This document shows positions 16,968-25,140 of a stretch of 47,904 nucleotides of DNA, piece after piece. The first letter of the stretch is position 1. Each line of letters begins with the position of its first letter. Made by a program: the position numbers and the translations under genes. The stretch comes from Sulfobacillus acidophilus (GTDB lineage: Bacteria > Bacillota > Sulfobacillia > Sulfobacillales > Sulfobacillaceae): the NCBI GenBank assembly GCA_003023745.1, contig PXYV01000024.1:1-47904 (forward strand), in the 5' to 3' direction. The notes beneath the pieces are model-generated. The model was given only the letters and a program-made list of their open reading frames with translations, ran no database searches and was not told the DNA's origin.

Positions 16968-17011
16968 AACATACCCGGGCAGCCCGCCGCACGACGTGAT
17001 AATTGTCACGG
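16968..17011 (-). promoter_or_regulatory. Crp/Fnr-type promoter P6
   Basis: CGTGATAATTGTCACG at 16995-17010 and, on the minus strand, TATGTT (16974-16969), 31 bp centre to centre, upstream of the cupin gene and just after the methyltransferase stop. Confidence 0.75.
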
Positions 17012-17027
17012 CTGCCTCGGTCGTCAG

Positions 17028-17672
17028 TTAAAATTCGGTGTTGCATGTGAGTCGATACCAGCACATTGTTCCCTCCATAGCCGGGCCTATAGCTGTCTCG
17101 TGTGGCACGGAAAGGATATCGGTATCTTGAGCCACGACCACCATCTGGCCACCGGGCGACAGCCGCGATTGCGACAACTCCCACAACTGTTGCAGGATCA
17201 GTTGCTGGGGAGCCAGCACCATCACCGTGTCGAACATTTCGTGCTCCCCAAACCTGAGATATTCCCAAAAATCCTGAGCAACAATGTCCTCTTGCGTAAC
17301 CAGCCCGGCCGTTACAGACGCCTTCACCACGTCTTGACGAATCTCCACACCCAGTGCCCGCATCGCTGCAAAATCTCGCAACATGCGGACTTCCAGGCCA
17401 GCATGGCACCCTAAGCACAAAAACTTTCGCGCCTGCAGGTCCCGCTTGGAACGATACCCGGAAGCCAAGAGCGCCGTGGCCAATCGGGCATGCACAAGCC
17501 CTGGAATCAACGCGGGCAACCCACGATGGCCGCGCGCTAAAAGCGCCGCGTCAATGGCTTCGCACGCCTGACGCCATGCTTGACGTTGCATGCGGGACGA
17601 AGGAAATATGCGGTACAAAACCTCGAGATTAACCCAATCCCCCTGAACGGCCCGTTCGTGGAGCGCACCCAT
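17028..17672 (-). CDS. SAM-dependent methyltransferase-like protein
   Basis: A 214-residue protein. Residues 84-94 (FLCLGCHAGLE) fit motif I of class I methyltransferases, preceded by a helical N-terminal domain and followed by ALGVEIRQDVV and MFDTVMVLAP, which fit motifs II and IV. LSPGGQMVVVAQDTD resembles the strand-turn after motif IV. Substrate unknown. Its ATG overlaps the hemerythrin stop by one base (TAATG), indicating translational coupling. Motif I lacks the usual acidic GxGxG form, so activity is uncertain. Confidence 0.6.
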   Translation of the reverse strand: MGALHERAVQGDWVNLEVLYRIFPSSRMQRQAWRQACEAIDAALLARGHRGLPALIPGLVHARLATALLASGYRSKRDLQARKFLCLGCHAGLEVRMLRDFAAMRALGVEIRQDVVKASVTAGLVTQEDIVAQDFWEYLRFGEHEMFDTVMVLAPQQLILQQLWELSQSRLSPGGQMVVVAQDTDILSVPHETAIGPAMEGTMCWYRLTCNTEF

Positions 17673-18139
17673 TAGCGGTCGTCCACAGTCATCAGCTGGC
17701 GTATCTCATCAGCCCTCAACACCCGCCGCGCCAGCGGGAACAGAATCAAGTTTTCCTTTTGCATATGGGTCGAAAATTTTCCGCGCAAATCGAGGGCAGC
17801 ATCCGCCCAATGCTGGTAGGCACTCTCGTCCCCTTCCCGCCAGAGGGGATACCAACGGCCAAACGAGGCGCTCTTCTCCCGAATTTCCGCGTGTTCTTCA
17901 ATCATCACCGGAACCGGACTGTCGGGCGCTCGCTCGAGGAGCCGCGGAAAGAGGAAGTCCTCCTCACGGCGGGCATGGTCGTCCAATTCGACCGTCAGGG
18001 GCTTCAAGAGTTTATCCATGGCGTCAATGAAATAATCCCCCCGTCCATTGACTCGGATTCCTTCAATCACCTCCGCCAACGTCGAAAGCTTGAAGACGTA
18101 GTCCTGATGTTCTTGAGTCAATTGAGCAATCAAATCCAC
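17672..18139 (-). CDS. Hemerythrin-like domain protein
   Basis: A 155-residue four-helix protein of the hemerythrin/HHE family. Candidate di-iron ligands are H11 in EHQDY, H55 and a following Glu in DDHARREEDFLFPRL, H83 in EEHAEIREK, and H125 plus E129 in STHMQKENLILFPL. Such proteins bind O2 or NO or protect iron-sulfur centres. An ATG follows GAGGGGGAATTGTCGTG. It is the first gene of a two-gene unit with the methyltransferase-like gene, divergent from the MIP18 gene, with the P7 palindrome between them. Confidence 0.9.
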   Translation of the reverse strand: MDLIAQLTQEHQDYVFKLSTLAEVIEGIRVNGRGDYFIDAMDKLLKPLTVELDDHARREEDFLFPRLLERAPDSPVPVMIEEHAEIREKSASFGRWYPLWREGDESAYQHWADAALDLRGKFSTHMQKENLILFPLARRVLRADEIRQLMTVDDR

Positions 18140-18369
18140 GACAATTCCCCCTCTAAAGAGATCGGACGCCTGTGCCCCTCGGTCTCAAGTTCCCTCTTTG
18201 AGACTAACCAAAGCTGACGCCCGCACGAAGCGCTGGGCCGTATGGGGAGCGGGCTCGGGTTAGGACAACCCGCCTCATCATGCCCGCCGCCCTAGTTAAC
18301 CCTCGCACAATCCTGGCAAGAGGTCTGTGACAAAAATTACGAATGGCGATTGCCAAGGGCCGAGGTCTT

Positions 18370-18414
18370 GCGTGATCACGATCACGTTGTTTGCGAACCC
18401 GCCGCGGCATAATA
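18370..18414 (+). promoter_or_regulatory. Crp/Fnr-type promoter P7
   Basis: CGTGATCACGATCACG at 18371-18386 with CATAAT at 18408-18413, 32 bp centre to centre. This places the palindrome near -41.5 for the MIP18 gene. It lies in the divergent region with the hemerythrin gene, about 230 bp from that start. Confidence 0.8.
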
Positions 18415-18449
18415 GCTCTGAGATGTCGGAGCTAAAGGAGGCATAAGGC

Positions 18450-18758
18450 GTGAGCACAATTACGGAAGATGATGTCAAGGAGGCGTTGAAGGACGTCATT
18501 GACCCAGAGCTGGGGTACAACATCGTCGATCTTGGGCTGATTTACGGAGTCACCATCAACGACGACAGCACCGTTGATATCGTCATGACCATGACGACCC
18601 CCGGATGCCCAGCCACCAACTACATTCAGGAAGGAACCCACCAACGGCTGTTGGCCATGGACGGCGTCGCGGATGCCAACGTGAATGTCATCTGGTCCCC
18701 TCCCTGGGAGCCGGCCATGATGTCGGATGATGCCAAACGGCATTTCGGGTTCGCCTAA
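18450..18758 (+). CDS. MIP18/DUF59 family iron-sulfur assembly protein
   Basis: A 102-residue protein of the MIP18 (DUF59, SufT/PaaD-like) family, which assists maturation of Fe-S proteins. Signatures are VIDPELGYNIVDLGLIYG and MTTPGCPATNYI, with the conserved Cys at about residue 53, and the terminal VIWSPPWEPAMMS. An unusual GTG start follows AAGGAGGCATAAGGC. It is followed by a broken Mrp-type ATPase gene; MIP18 and Mrp often act together in cluster delivery. Promoter P7 links it to the other Fe-S proteins of the region. Confidence 0.92.
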   Translation: MSTITEDDVKEALKDVIDPELGYNIVDLGLIYGVTINDDSTVDIVMTMTTPGCPATNYIQEGTHQRLLAMDGVADANVNVIWSPPWEPAMMSDDAKRHFGFA

Positions 18759-18781
18759 ACGAACGAAGGAGTGCACATCGA

Positions 18782-19250
18782 GTGACACCAAGAGACGTAT
18801 TGCAAGGTTTGGTCGGATTTAAGATAGAGGAGGGACTTCCGCCTCCTTAACTCGGTTACTTCCACGATGTAGCCATAGAGCCACATACGGATGGCACATG
18901 CATCAATATTAACCTGGACGACACTTGGCAAGACAAGCCTGTCACGGATTCTCAATGCGTGCCTTCATCAAGCCCAATACTCCGAAGTCGTGGAAGATCT
19001 CCTCATCTCTCGCTCCGAGAAGCAAGCTGAGCAATCTAGAAAAATTGCTCAGCCGGGGCAGGCCCCGCCGCGGCGGACAGCGGCAGGGGTTAAAATGATT
19101 GCCGCAATCAGCCGAAAGGGCGGCGTCGGCAGGTCTACCGTCAGCATTAACCTTGCTCACTCTTTGGCCCGGTTCGGCCAGGGCTCCAGAGCTGGATCGG
19201 TGCTCAAAAAGATGCGACTCTGCTCTGTCAAGTCATTAAGAATATTGTGA
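18782..19250 (+). pseudogene. Mrp/ApbC-type ATPase remnant
   Basis: A short open start, VTPRDVLQGLVGFKIEEGL, resembles the MIP18-like N-terminus of Mrp proteins and ends at TAA. About 230 bp later another frame has GVKMIAAISRKGGVGRSTVS and INLAHSLARFGQ, the deviant Walker A and following helix of Mrp/ParA ATPases (normally GKGGVGKST). The rest is lost. It directly follows the MIP18 gene, the usual arrangement for an Fe-S delivery pair. Confidence 0.65.
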
Positions 19251-19298
19251 TACGCGCCTACGAACCAATACTGGGCCGACCCACCACGTCAACCATTT

Positions 19299-20300
19299 TT
19301 AAGTCTGACGATTTCGAAAGAGCGCCAGGAAAGCCACAAGAATCCACGCCCCTAAGCCAATCCAAAGAAACCCTTGCCCTAACCAATGCACCGGATAAAA
19401 ACCGTGAATTTGCGCCATGGTTGTGGTAGCTGTGGCGTACATGCCTAAAGGAAAAACAATGCTCCACTGTGAAGGATGATACAGAATAGGTTCACGCCCA
19501 TACCCATATTTCCACACGCCGAGTATCAATAAAAGTGGTATCCACCACGTCCCCCAGGCCCATAGCATCAGTGTTACACCTGCTAAAAAGGGCCGTAGAG
19601 TGAGAAGAATCGGCACGTGGGTATGAATGGCTAACAACCGCGAGCTCGCCAAAACCGTTATGGCTGTCGCGCCCATGTTAATCCAATACGGTGGTTGAAG
19701 GTCACCAAAACTCACAGAATGAAACAACAGTCGGTTCATGATGAACCCAATAAAGATAATGTAAAGCATTAGCCCCATTGCCCAAAAGGTCGTCGAAATT
19801 AAAAACAACACGGTGGCTTGATGCGGATTGAGTTCGACTATAGCGGCAAAATACGTGGCAATGGATTCTTCAGCAACAATTGCGATAAGCCAGCCCCCAT
19901 TCACGTCTACCTCTCGGGCAGCCTTTCCGGTAATAAGGATTGTCATCGCCGTGTAAAATAGTACAGCCCATAGAACGATACCGATTGTTCCGAGTACCTT
20001 GGCAGCCAATACCCAATGTTGCAGCAAAAACCGGACGGCCAGTACGTTAGATCCCGCTACGATGGTAAAAAAACCAAAGACGGTCGCCGGATTGATAAAA
20101 TCCTGCCACATTTTTCGAGGGTCATGGACAGTCCGATGTAAATAATAGAACCACAGCCAAACGTATAATCCCATGCCAATGCCCATCAAAATATCAGAAG
20201 GCCAATATTGACGATAGATGAAGAGTGCGGTAGAAACGATGCCGGTTGCCATAACGGCTGCGAAATAACCTGTGTAAAATGGTCGATTAGATAAATTCAT
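19299..20300 (-). CDS. TDT/SLAC1-family transporter (TehA-like)
   Basis: A 333-residue integral membrane protein with ten predicted helices, as usual for the tellurite-resistance/dicarboxylate transporter family. Family-typical segments are FYTGYFAAVMATGIVSTAL, PPYWINMGATAITVLASS, WAWGTWWIPLLLILGVWK and SQWSIVFPLGMYATAT. Members carry C4-dicarboxylates, sulfite, malate or anions in bacteria and plants; the substrate here is unknown. An ATG follows GGAAGGATGACATATT. It is monocistronic and lacks a Crp/Fnr-type palindrome. Confidence 0.88.
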   Translation of the reverse strand: MNLSNRPFYTGYFAAVMATGIVSTALFIYRQYWPSDILMGIGMGLYVWLWFYYLHRTVHDPRKMWQDFINPATVFGFFTIVAGSNVLAVRFLLQHWVLAAKVLGTIGIVLWAVLFYTAMTILITGKAAREVDVNGGWLIAIVAEESIATYFAAIVELNPHQATVLFLISTTFWAMGLMLYIIFIGFIMNRLLFHSVSFGDLQPPYWINMGATAITVLASSRLLAIHTHVPILLTLRPFLAGVTLMLWAWGTWWIPLLLILGVWKYGYGREPILYHPSQWSIVFPLGMYATATTTMAQIHGFYPVHWLGQGFLWIGLGAWILVAFLALFRNRQT

Positions 20301-20390
20301 AATATGTCATCCTTCCGAATTCTAGACGTTATTGTCTTTCGGCACCGTATCGCTACCAAAAGTTGTTCAGCAATAGCCAAAAGGTTAAAT

Positions 20391-20663
20391 TCACGCTGCG
20401 CCACTTTGTCCACCCGGCAAAACAAGAGGATCCCCTAAACGAAGAAGACACGTCCACAGCCAAATTTCGCATATTGTAGGCAGGTCCTTAAAGCGTTGAT
20501 CACTAGCCAATCTCAAACAGTCAAGACAACGTTCTTTTCCCTGGTCTAACACTTCCTCAACGGCCCCAGTGCATCTAGCATAAGATAAAAGCGGGACCGG
20601 CGCGCAAGCGGAAGCCTTGGCTCTGAACCGTAATGTCCCGGACGTCAGAACTGTTGAACACAA
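20391..20663 (-). CDS. Small Cys-rich hypothetical protein
   Basis: A 90-codon frame starting at TTG 20663, 20 bp after the second DUF488 gene on the same strand. It has six Cys, including RCLDCLRLA and ICEIWLWTCLLRLGDP, and a helix-rich pattern. The ribosome binding site is weak (GGGGTAAGACT). No family is recognised. The Cys spacing would suit metal binding, but nothing proves it; it could also be non-coding. Confidence 0.4.
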   Translation of the reverse strand: MCSTVLTSGTLRFRAKASACAPVPLLSYARCTGAVEEVLDQGKERCLDCLRLASDQRFKDLPTICEIWLWTCLLRLGDPLVLPGGQSGAA

Positions 20664-20682
20664 GTCTTACCCCGTCTTTACT

Positions 20683-21054
20683 CTACTTCCCATGATTGCG
20701 GCCCATTTCTTGTAAAAAGTCGCGCAAAACGGGAAGATGGCTCCACTCGATATCCTTCGTGGCAGTCAAAAGGATTAAGGGCTGGTCCTCCGCCCGACGC
20801 ACTAATTGGAGCAACAGCCCCGGATCTTCGCACATCATAAGTTCCTGCCAATAACGATCGCGAAATTCATCAAAGCGTTCTGGAACGTGTCCATACCACT
20901 GTCGCAACGCCGTACTCGGGGCAATCTCTTTAACCCATTCATCCCATGGTGCCTTCGCTTTAGCAATTCCTCGAGGCCACAAGCGATCCGCCAGTACCCG
21001 CCAGGCGGATGGCGAGGACGCCTCCCAAATACGCCCGGTCACAATCTCGTACAT
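20683..21054 (-). CDS. DUF488 family protein
   Basis: A 123-residue complete DUF488 (YeaO-like) protein with WRVLADRLWPRGIAKAKAPW, DEWVKEIAPSTALRQWYGH, FRDRYWQEL and LILLTATKDIEWSHLPVLRD. Biochemical role unknown. The start at 21054 is preferred to 21090 because GGGGAGACGAAC precedes it and the N-terminus MYEIVTGRI then matches the other copy at 83-412. The two copies differ enough to be old paralogues. The 112-residue hypothetical upstream also has a counterpart beside the other DUF488 copy. Confidence 0.85.
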   Translation of the reverse strand: MYEIVTGRIWEASSPSAWRVLADRLWPRGIAKAKAPWDEWVKEIAPSTALRQWYGHVPERFDEFRDRYWQELMMCEDPGLLLQLVRRAEDQPLILLTATKDIEWSHLPVLRDFLQEMGRNHGK

Positions 21055-21670
21055 GTTCGTCTCCCCAAATCCTAATGTCGTTTTCATCATTGCTCAGTCA
21101 TTACCCGCAATCAATTCTTTGAGTGCGAATAGAACACGTAAGTATCGTCGTGGTCCAATAACCATTTTGTAAAATCCAAATCCACAACGTGGGCCGTTGC
21201 ATTGACTCGCTCTATCGCCCACCCCACTATAGCATTAGGCTTTAAAATCGTACGCTCCGTAGGATTATAGCGGTAATGCCATCATTTTCTCGTGGCGGAC
21301 TGGCAACTGTATCCGCATCCCATAGTCTGACCCTTCTCCTATCCATGCAGAGAGGCTTGACCCTTTACTTAGATCTCTTTTGGGAGCGCGTGCTGACCAC
21401 GTAACAAAGACTAACTCCCTGACATACGCTCGTCTACGGCTTGACTTGCATCAAACGCATGCACGAATTCATTCACGCTAGGTTGGGCGATTAGGTACCA
21501 TTCTCGGTAGGCCCTAAGCAGGCGATATCGCCATCAATCCGCACTGTCCGCTACGCCACAAGAGACTGAATAATCTTCCGTAACGGCATCTCCAATCCAG
21601 CATCGTAATCAGGCAGTGCCTACATCCTCGAATCAAATGAACCGTTAAGTATTACGCCACGAGATTCATT
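21055..21670. other. Non-coding stretch with a gene remnant
   Basis: No intact gene. On the minus strand around 21400-21510 a stretch reads YREWYLIAQPSVNEFVHAF ending DERMSGS-stop, preceded by in-frame stops, so it is probably a decayed gene tail of unknown family. Confidence 0.3.
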
Positions 21671-21916
21671 TTACTCGCCACTTATAATTAGGAACGGAGT
21701 AAGGTATGCACGTGTCGATCCTTCTAATTCGCGGGGTTGACTTTCACCGCTCTCCCCTTTCCATCGACCTACTTCAAGTTCGTTGTCAAACGGGTGCGAC
21801 TCACGCCGTAGTGGTTCAAGTGCTGTCCAAGTGCAGAACACCTCGTGCGCTGCGGGTTCATTGGTGAAGACGATAAAGAGGCTGCGGCATCCAACGGTTT
21901 GGAACCGTCTTAACAC
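21671..21916 (-). CDS. Doubtful small frame
   Basis: 81 codons. The middle (LFIVFTNEPAAHEVFCTWTA, LEPLRRESHPFDNEL) looks protein-like but there is no ribosome binding site and no recognised family. It lies between the DUF488 gene and the 112-residue hypothetical. It could be a remnant. Confidence 0.25.
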   Translation of the reverse strand: MLRRFQTVGCRSLFIVFTNEPAAHEVFCTWTALEPLRRESHPFDNELEVGRWKGESGESQPRELEGSTRAYLTPFLIISGE

Positions 21917-21962
21917 TTAATTTCGTCATCACGTCACGCCTCTGACACGTTTGTACGCACGT

Positions 21963-22301
21963 CTAAAAGTGATTAGACACAGCACTCCCGACTTCTACGA
22001 GGCCTGCGTCTGCAATAAGGTCACAGGCTTCTTGCGCATCGGGAGAAGCACCCAGACAAATGGTCCGGACGCGCGACCAATTCATCACCATCGCATGCGG
22101 CGGCACAGCGCCCCGACGCATGTGCCGCTGCAACAATGCCCCTACCACCGTTTTTAGGGCGTTTTGAACGTCGGGATCATCGGTATAGGCAAGATGTGTG
22201 ATACGAACTGGGTAGTCCTGTAACTGATAGACCCCTTCATGAATGCGAGAATGGGCTTCCCATGCATTATGTACCCACTGAAGCGAATCAACTTGGATCA
22301 T
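21963..22301 (-). CDS. 112-residue hypothetical protein of the Crp/Fnr regulon
   Basis: A soluble protein beginning MIQVDSLQWVHNAWEAHSRI and ending GLVEVGSAVSNHF. Its middle (RITHLAYTDDPDVQNALKTV) is shared with the broken copy at 1894-2101. An ATG follows GAGGGGGATGAGCG. No family is recognised; no metal motif, signal or membrane segment is seen. A perfect GTGA-N6-TCAC lies about 60 bp upstream, as for the DUF2249 and cupin genes, so a role in the same response is likely. Conservation of the pattern between two diverged copies supports a real gene. Confidence 0.7.
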   Translation of the reverse strand: MIQVDSLQWVHNAWEAHSRIHEGVYQLQDYPVRITHLAYTDDPDVQNALKTVVGALLQRHMRRGAVPPHAMVMNWSRVRTICLGASPDAQEACDLIADAGLVEVGSAVSNHF

Positions 22302-22328
22302 CGCTCATCCCCCTCTCAACGCCTGCAC

Positions 22329-22370
22329 TTTAATACCGTTGGAGGGCGTCAACAGTGACTACGATCACAT
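22329..22370 (-). promoter_or_regulatory. Crp/Fnr-type promoter P8
   Basis: AGTGACTACGATCACA at 22354-22369 with a minus-strand TATTAA at 22335-22330, 29 bp centre to centre (29-31 depending on the hexamer chosen), upstream of the 112-residue hypothetical. Confidence 0.65.
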
Positions 22371-22379
22371 CACAGACCT

Positions 22380-22833
22380 CGGTCGAAGACCGACAACGGC
22401 AAGAACGCTCGGCCTAAGGCAATTACGAACGACTCTTTGCCAAATGTCGATGTGGCCTTCATCCGGACACAACCACGGATGACAGTGCGACTTGTCCTTT
22501 TTTGCAGGCTTAGATATTCGCTTCGTCGTCTCTGCGAAAACACTAGGGTCGACATGGGGAAGCGCTTTCACACCGCGGAAATATTTTTCGCGTTACCTCA
22601 TCCTGCCCTCGTGTCCTGTTGGTATCAGAACCGAACGGCCCGGTAACCTCCCGATCACCATGAACATCTATATGAATGAATTGTCGGATGGTCGTCGAAA
22701 ATACGATGCTAGGCCAGTTTGCCCACGCCGCAAACTAGGGGATTTCCCACTATTGAAGTTGGGTTCGCTATGTCGGGATCCAACATCATTCCATGTTACA
22801 CCCACCGATGACCCGAGGAAACCGCCAGATGCA
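22380..22833. other. Non-coding stretch
   Basis: No gene supported between promoter P8 and the end of the XdhC-like gene. Short frames lack ribosome binding sites and family resemblance. Confidence 0.45.
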
Positions 22834-23886
22834 TCAGACCTCATGGTGCCTTTTCTGGTTTCGGGTAGCTGTCGAACATGTCACATTCGACGCTCTTTTC
22901 GACCTTTTGTTTAACAGACGGCGACCCTTGCCCCCATGCAAGACGGCGAGGAGGTCGGCTACCACACTAATCGCAATCTCGTCGGGATTTTCCAACTCGG
23001 TGTCTAGTGCCACAGGCGTATGGATAACGCTCTCTGCCCCCTGTACATGCGCCCTCGCCATTACCTCTTGACAGCGAGCCCAGGTTCCCATTAGCCCTAC
23101 GTAACGGGGTCTTGTGGACAACGCCCCATCCAGTATCATCGCGTCCCACCTCAACCGATGATTCATAATGATCCAAAACGCATCCTTGGGTAGACAGTCC
23201 GGGTCCATTTCCGGAACGATCGTCAATGGACGCTTACTGTTCGGACGGGGTGTTGGCTTGTTCAATGCTTCTCGAGGATCGACGATAACAATGTTAAATC
23301 CCAAACGCGACGCCAATTGTGCCAAAGGTCTGGCATCGGCGCGCGCTCCAACGATTATTAAAGTCGGGCCGGGATTGACCCATTCCCACCAAATGTCCCC
23401 TTGCAGTCCACACCCAGGCTCGCCATTAGCTCGATAGGGCGTGATAAAGTCGGGCAGTCGTCCCCAATTCAGTCCATTGGCTTGACGAGAAAAATAGTTT
23501 GACCCGTCAAGGTTGCCGCCCCATAGCAAAGGAGTGTTGGCTCGGCTAAAGGCGTACACCGCGTCCCAAAACTCACGCGATTGGTATAAGGGGATCATCC
23601 AGAGGGCGAATCCGAATAGGGAATCCGCGTCATCAGGCGCCCAAAAAACTTGCGGTCGGTCGCCAGCGAACGAATGCAATCGTCGCCGTATCATTTCTTC
23701 TTGCTGGTCAAATGTCGCCCAACTGCCCATGCAATACCCGTCCTGACGCCATAGCAGCTTGTCGCCGAGTCTCGGCTCTACCAATTGACATTTAGGCGCT
23801 TCAGTTTTCACAATAATGCCCAAGGACCAAAATTCTCCGGGCACTTGCCCCCACGCCAACATATGTCGAAACGCGCTGGTTACCAT
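22834..23886 (-). CDS. XdhC/CoxI-family molybdenum-enzyme maturation protein
   Basis: A 350-residue protein with an N-terminal XdhC/CoxI domain and a C-terminal Rossmann-like XdhC_C domain: PTLIIVGARADARPLAQLAS, FNIVIVDPREAL, WIIMNHRLRWDAMIL and YVGLMGTWARCQEVMARA. The family inserts or sulfurates the molybdenum cofactor of xanthine dehydrogenase and CO dehydrogenase-type enzymes. An ATG follows GGGAGAATATC. No molybdenum hydroxylase lies in the window, so it is an orphan here. The next gene upstream on the strand is a TrmB-type regulator, 480 bp away. The C-terminal tail (about residues 325-350) is unusually basic. Confidence 0.87.
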   Translation of the reverse strand: MVTSAFRHMLAWGQVPGEFWSLGIIVKTEAPKCQLVEPRLGDKLLWRQDGYCMGSWATFDQQEEMIRRRLHSFAGDRPQVFWAPDDADSLFGFALWMIPLYQSREFWDAVYAFSRANTPLLWGGNLDGSNYFSRQANGLNWGRLPDFITPYRANGEPGCGLQGDIWWEWVNPGPTLIIVGARADARPLAQLASRLGFNIVIVDPREALNKPTPRPNSKRPLTIVPEMDPDCLPKDAFWIIMNHRLRWDAMILDGALSTRPRYVGLMGTWARCQEVMARAHVQGAESVIHTPVALDTELENPDEIAISVVADLLAVLHGGKGRRLLNKRSKRASNVTCSTATRNQKRHHEV

Positions 23887-24370
23887 GATATTCTCCCGTC
23901 ATTTGATGCCTCGTGAGACATGCCTATCCGCCTTGACTGACCTCGTGTTGACCTTGGCAAGGCCTACCGCGAACCCTTTAAGGATGACATTCTAGACATT
24001 CTCGTAACCATGCCTATCTCCACGTAAACAGAGGAGCATTGGTCTCTATGCACCGACTGTCACAATCCGTTCACCATCAGAATATAAAAAGGCAAAAACA
24101 ATAACCGTTCCCCAGCAACACCCATTACAACGGTACGTACATCCGTAGCGCGCGACGGACCAACAAATTACCTAAATTCTCGCAGAGTCTAATTCCAGAA
24201 ACCTACTACATCCTCAGGTGCTAGGTGTTAATGAACGTCATTCAGTTGCCTACGTCAAACAACAGCGAGAGGAAATCCTGCAACGCAACACTGCCGAGCA
24301 GTGCCTGCCTGCAATTGAGATAATCTCCGCAGGTCCCGCCAATTCTCCTGAGAAGCGAGCTTCAAGACCT
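23887..24370. other. Non-coding stretch
   Basis: No gene seen. Probably the promoter region of the XdhC-like gene plus AT-rich spacer (24070-24130). Confidence 0.45.
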
Positions 24371-25096
24371 TTATCTCTGGTCGTAATTGTCACTGCTCGA
24401 CGGCGTCACCAACATCTCCCACCCAGCAACAACGGCTGCGTAATCGGTGGACAGTACCATGGGCGGTGCAGTCGTCGGACCCCAGCTCCCCACAGCCAAT
24501 CGACCATCAACAACGACTAAACAGGCGGGATCCTCCGTCCAAGGAGTAAGAGAAGACACTGGCGGACGACAAACACCGCATCCCTTCGTCGGACATCCTT
24601 CCCAACATCCATACGTGACTAACGCCGAAGACTCCATCGATTCTTCAAGGATTCCTGCAATTTCTCGAATGGGTTCAACTGAGGTGCCTATGCGGATTGA
24701 CAACCGCGCTTGCTTGACGGCGATATCGACCTGTTCGCGAAATGCGGGCCACCCACTTCCTTGCCAAACCGTTGGGTGATGCCGATCCGGCGGCAACAAG
24801 GCATTAAGCCGCACGATGCGCTCGGCTAAATGCCGCATTTGGGCCTCTCCTACTGTCTTAAAAGGCATGGCGCGAAAGTGCGATCCCGTCTCCGTGGTCC
24901 GTTGTTGCGCAAACCCAGCGTGAACAAGACCGCGTAATGCGTCATAGACATTAGCTCTTGCCACCCCAAGCATCTTGGCGACCTCATACCCAGTAAGCCA
25001 GTCGGCTTGACCCAGGAGAACCAAATACACCCGACTTCCCAACGCGCTTAATCCCAAGGCTTGGAGGTCAGCAATAATTTGGCTACGCTCGATCAT
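24371..25096 (-). CDS. TrmB-family transcriptional regulator
   Basis: A 241-residue protein. The N-terminal winged helix is TrmB-type: LQALGLSALGSRVYLVLLGQ, TGYEVAKMLGVARANVYDAL and RGLVHAGFAQ. The C-terminal domain (about 110-235) resembles the phospholipase-D-like effector region of these regulators (FREQVDIAVKQARLSIRIG, LVVVDGRLAVGSW). It carries a Cys cluster CWEGCPTKGCGVC that could bind a metal or cluster, which is uncommon for the family. An ATG at 25096 lacks a strong ribosome binding site; a tandem 10-bp repeat lies 25 bp upstream. The target may be the XdhC-like gene (inference). Confidence 0.82.
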   Translation of the reverse strand: MIERSQIIADLQALGLSALGSRVYLVLLGQADWLTGYEVAKMLGVARANVYDALRGLVHAGFAQQRTTETGSHFRAMPFKTVGEAQMRHLAERIVRLNALLPPDRHHPTVWQGSGWPAFREQVDIAVKQARLSIRIGTSVEPIREIAGILEESMESSALVTYGCWEGCPTKGCGVCRPPVSSLTPWTEDPACLVVVDGRLAVGSWGPTTAPPMVLSTDYAAVVAGWEMLVTPSSSDNYDQR

Positions 25097-25120
25097 TACT
25101 TATGCCCCGATCCTCGCCAG

Positions 25121-25140
25121 TGGCACCATGTGGCACCATG
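25121..25140. repeat. Tandem 10-bp repeat before trmB-like gene
   Basis: Two perfect adjacent copies of TGGCACCATG, 25 bp upstream of the regulator's ATG. It could be an autoregulatory operator. Confidence 0.5.
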
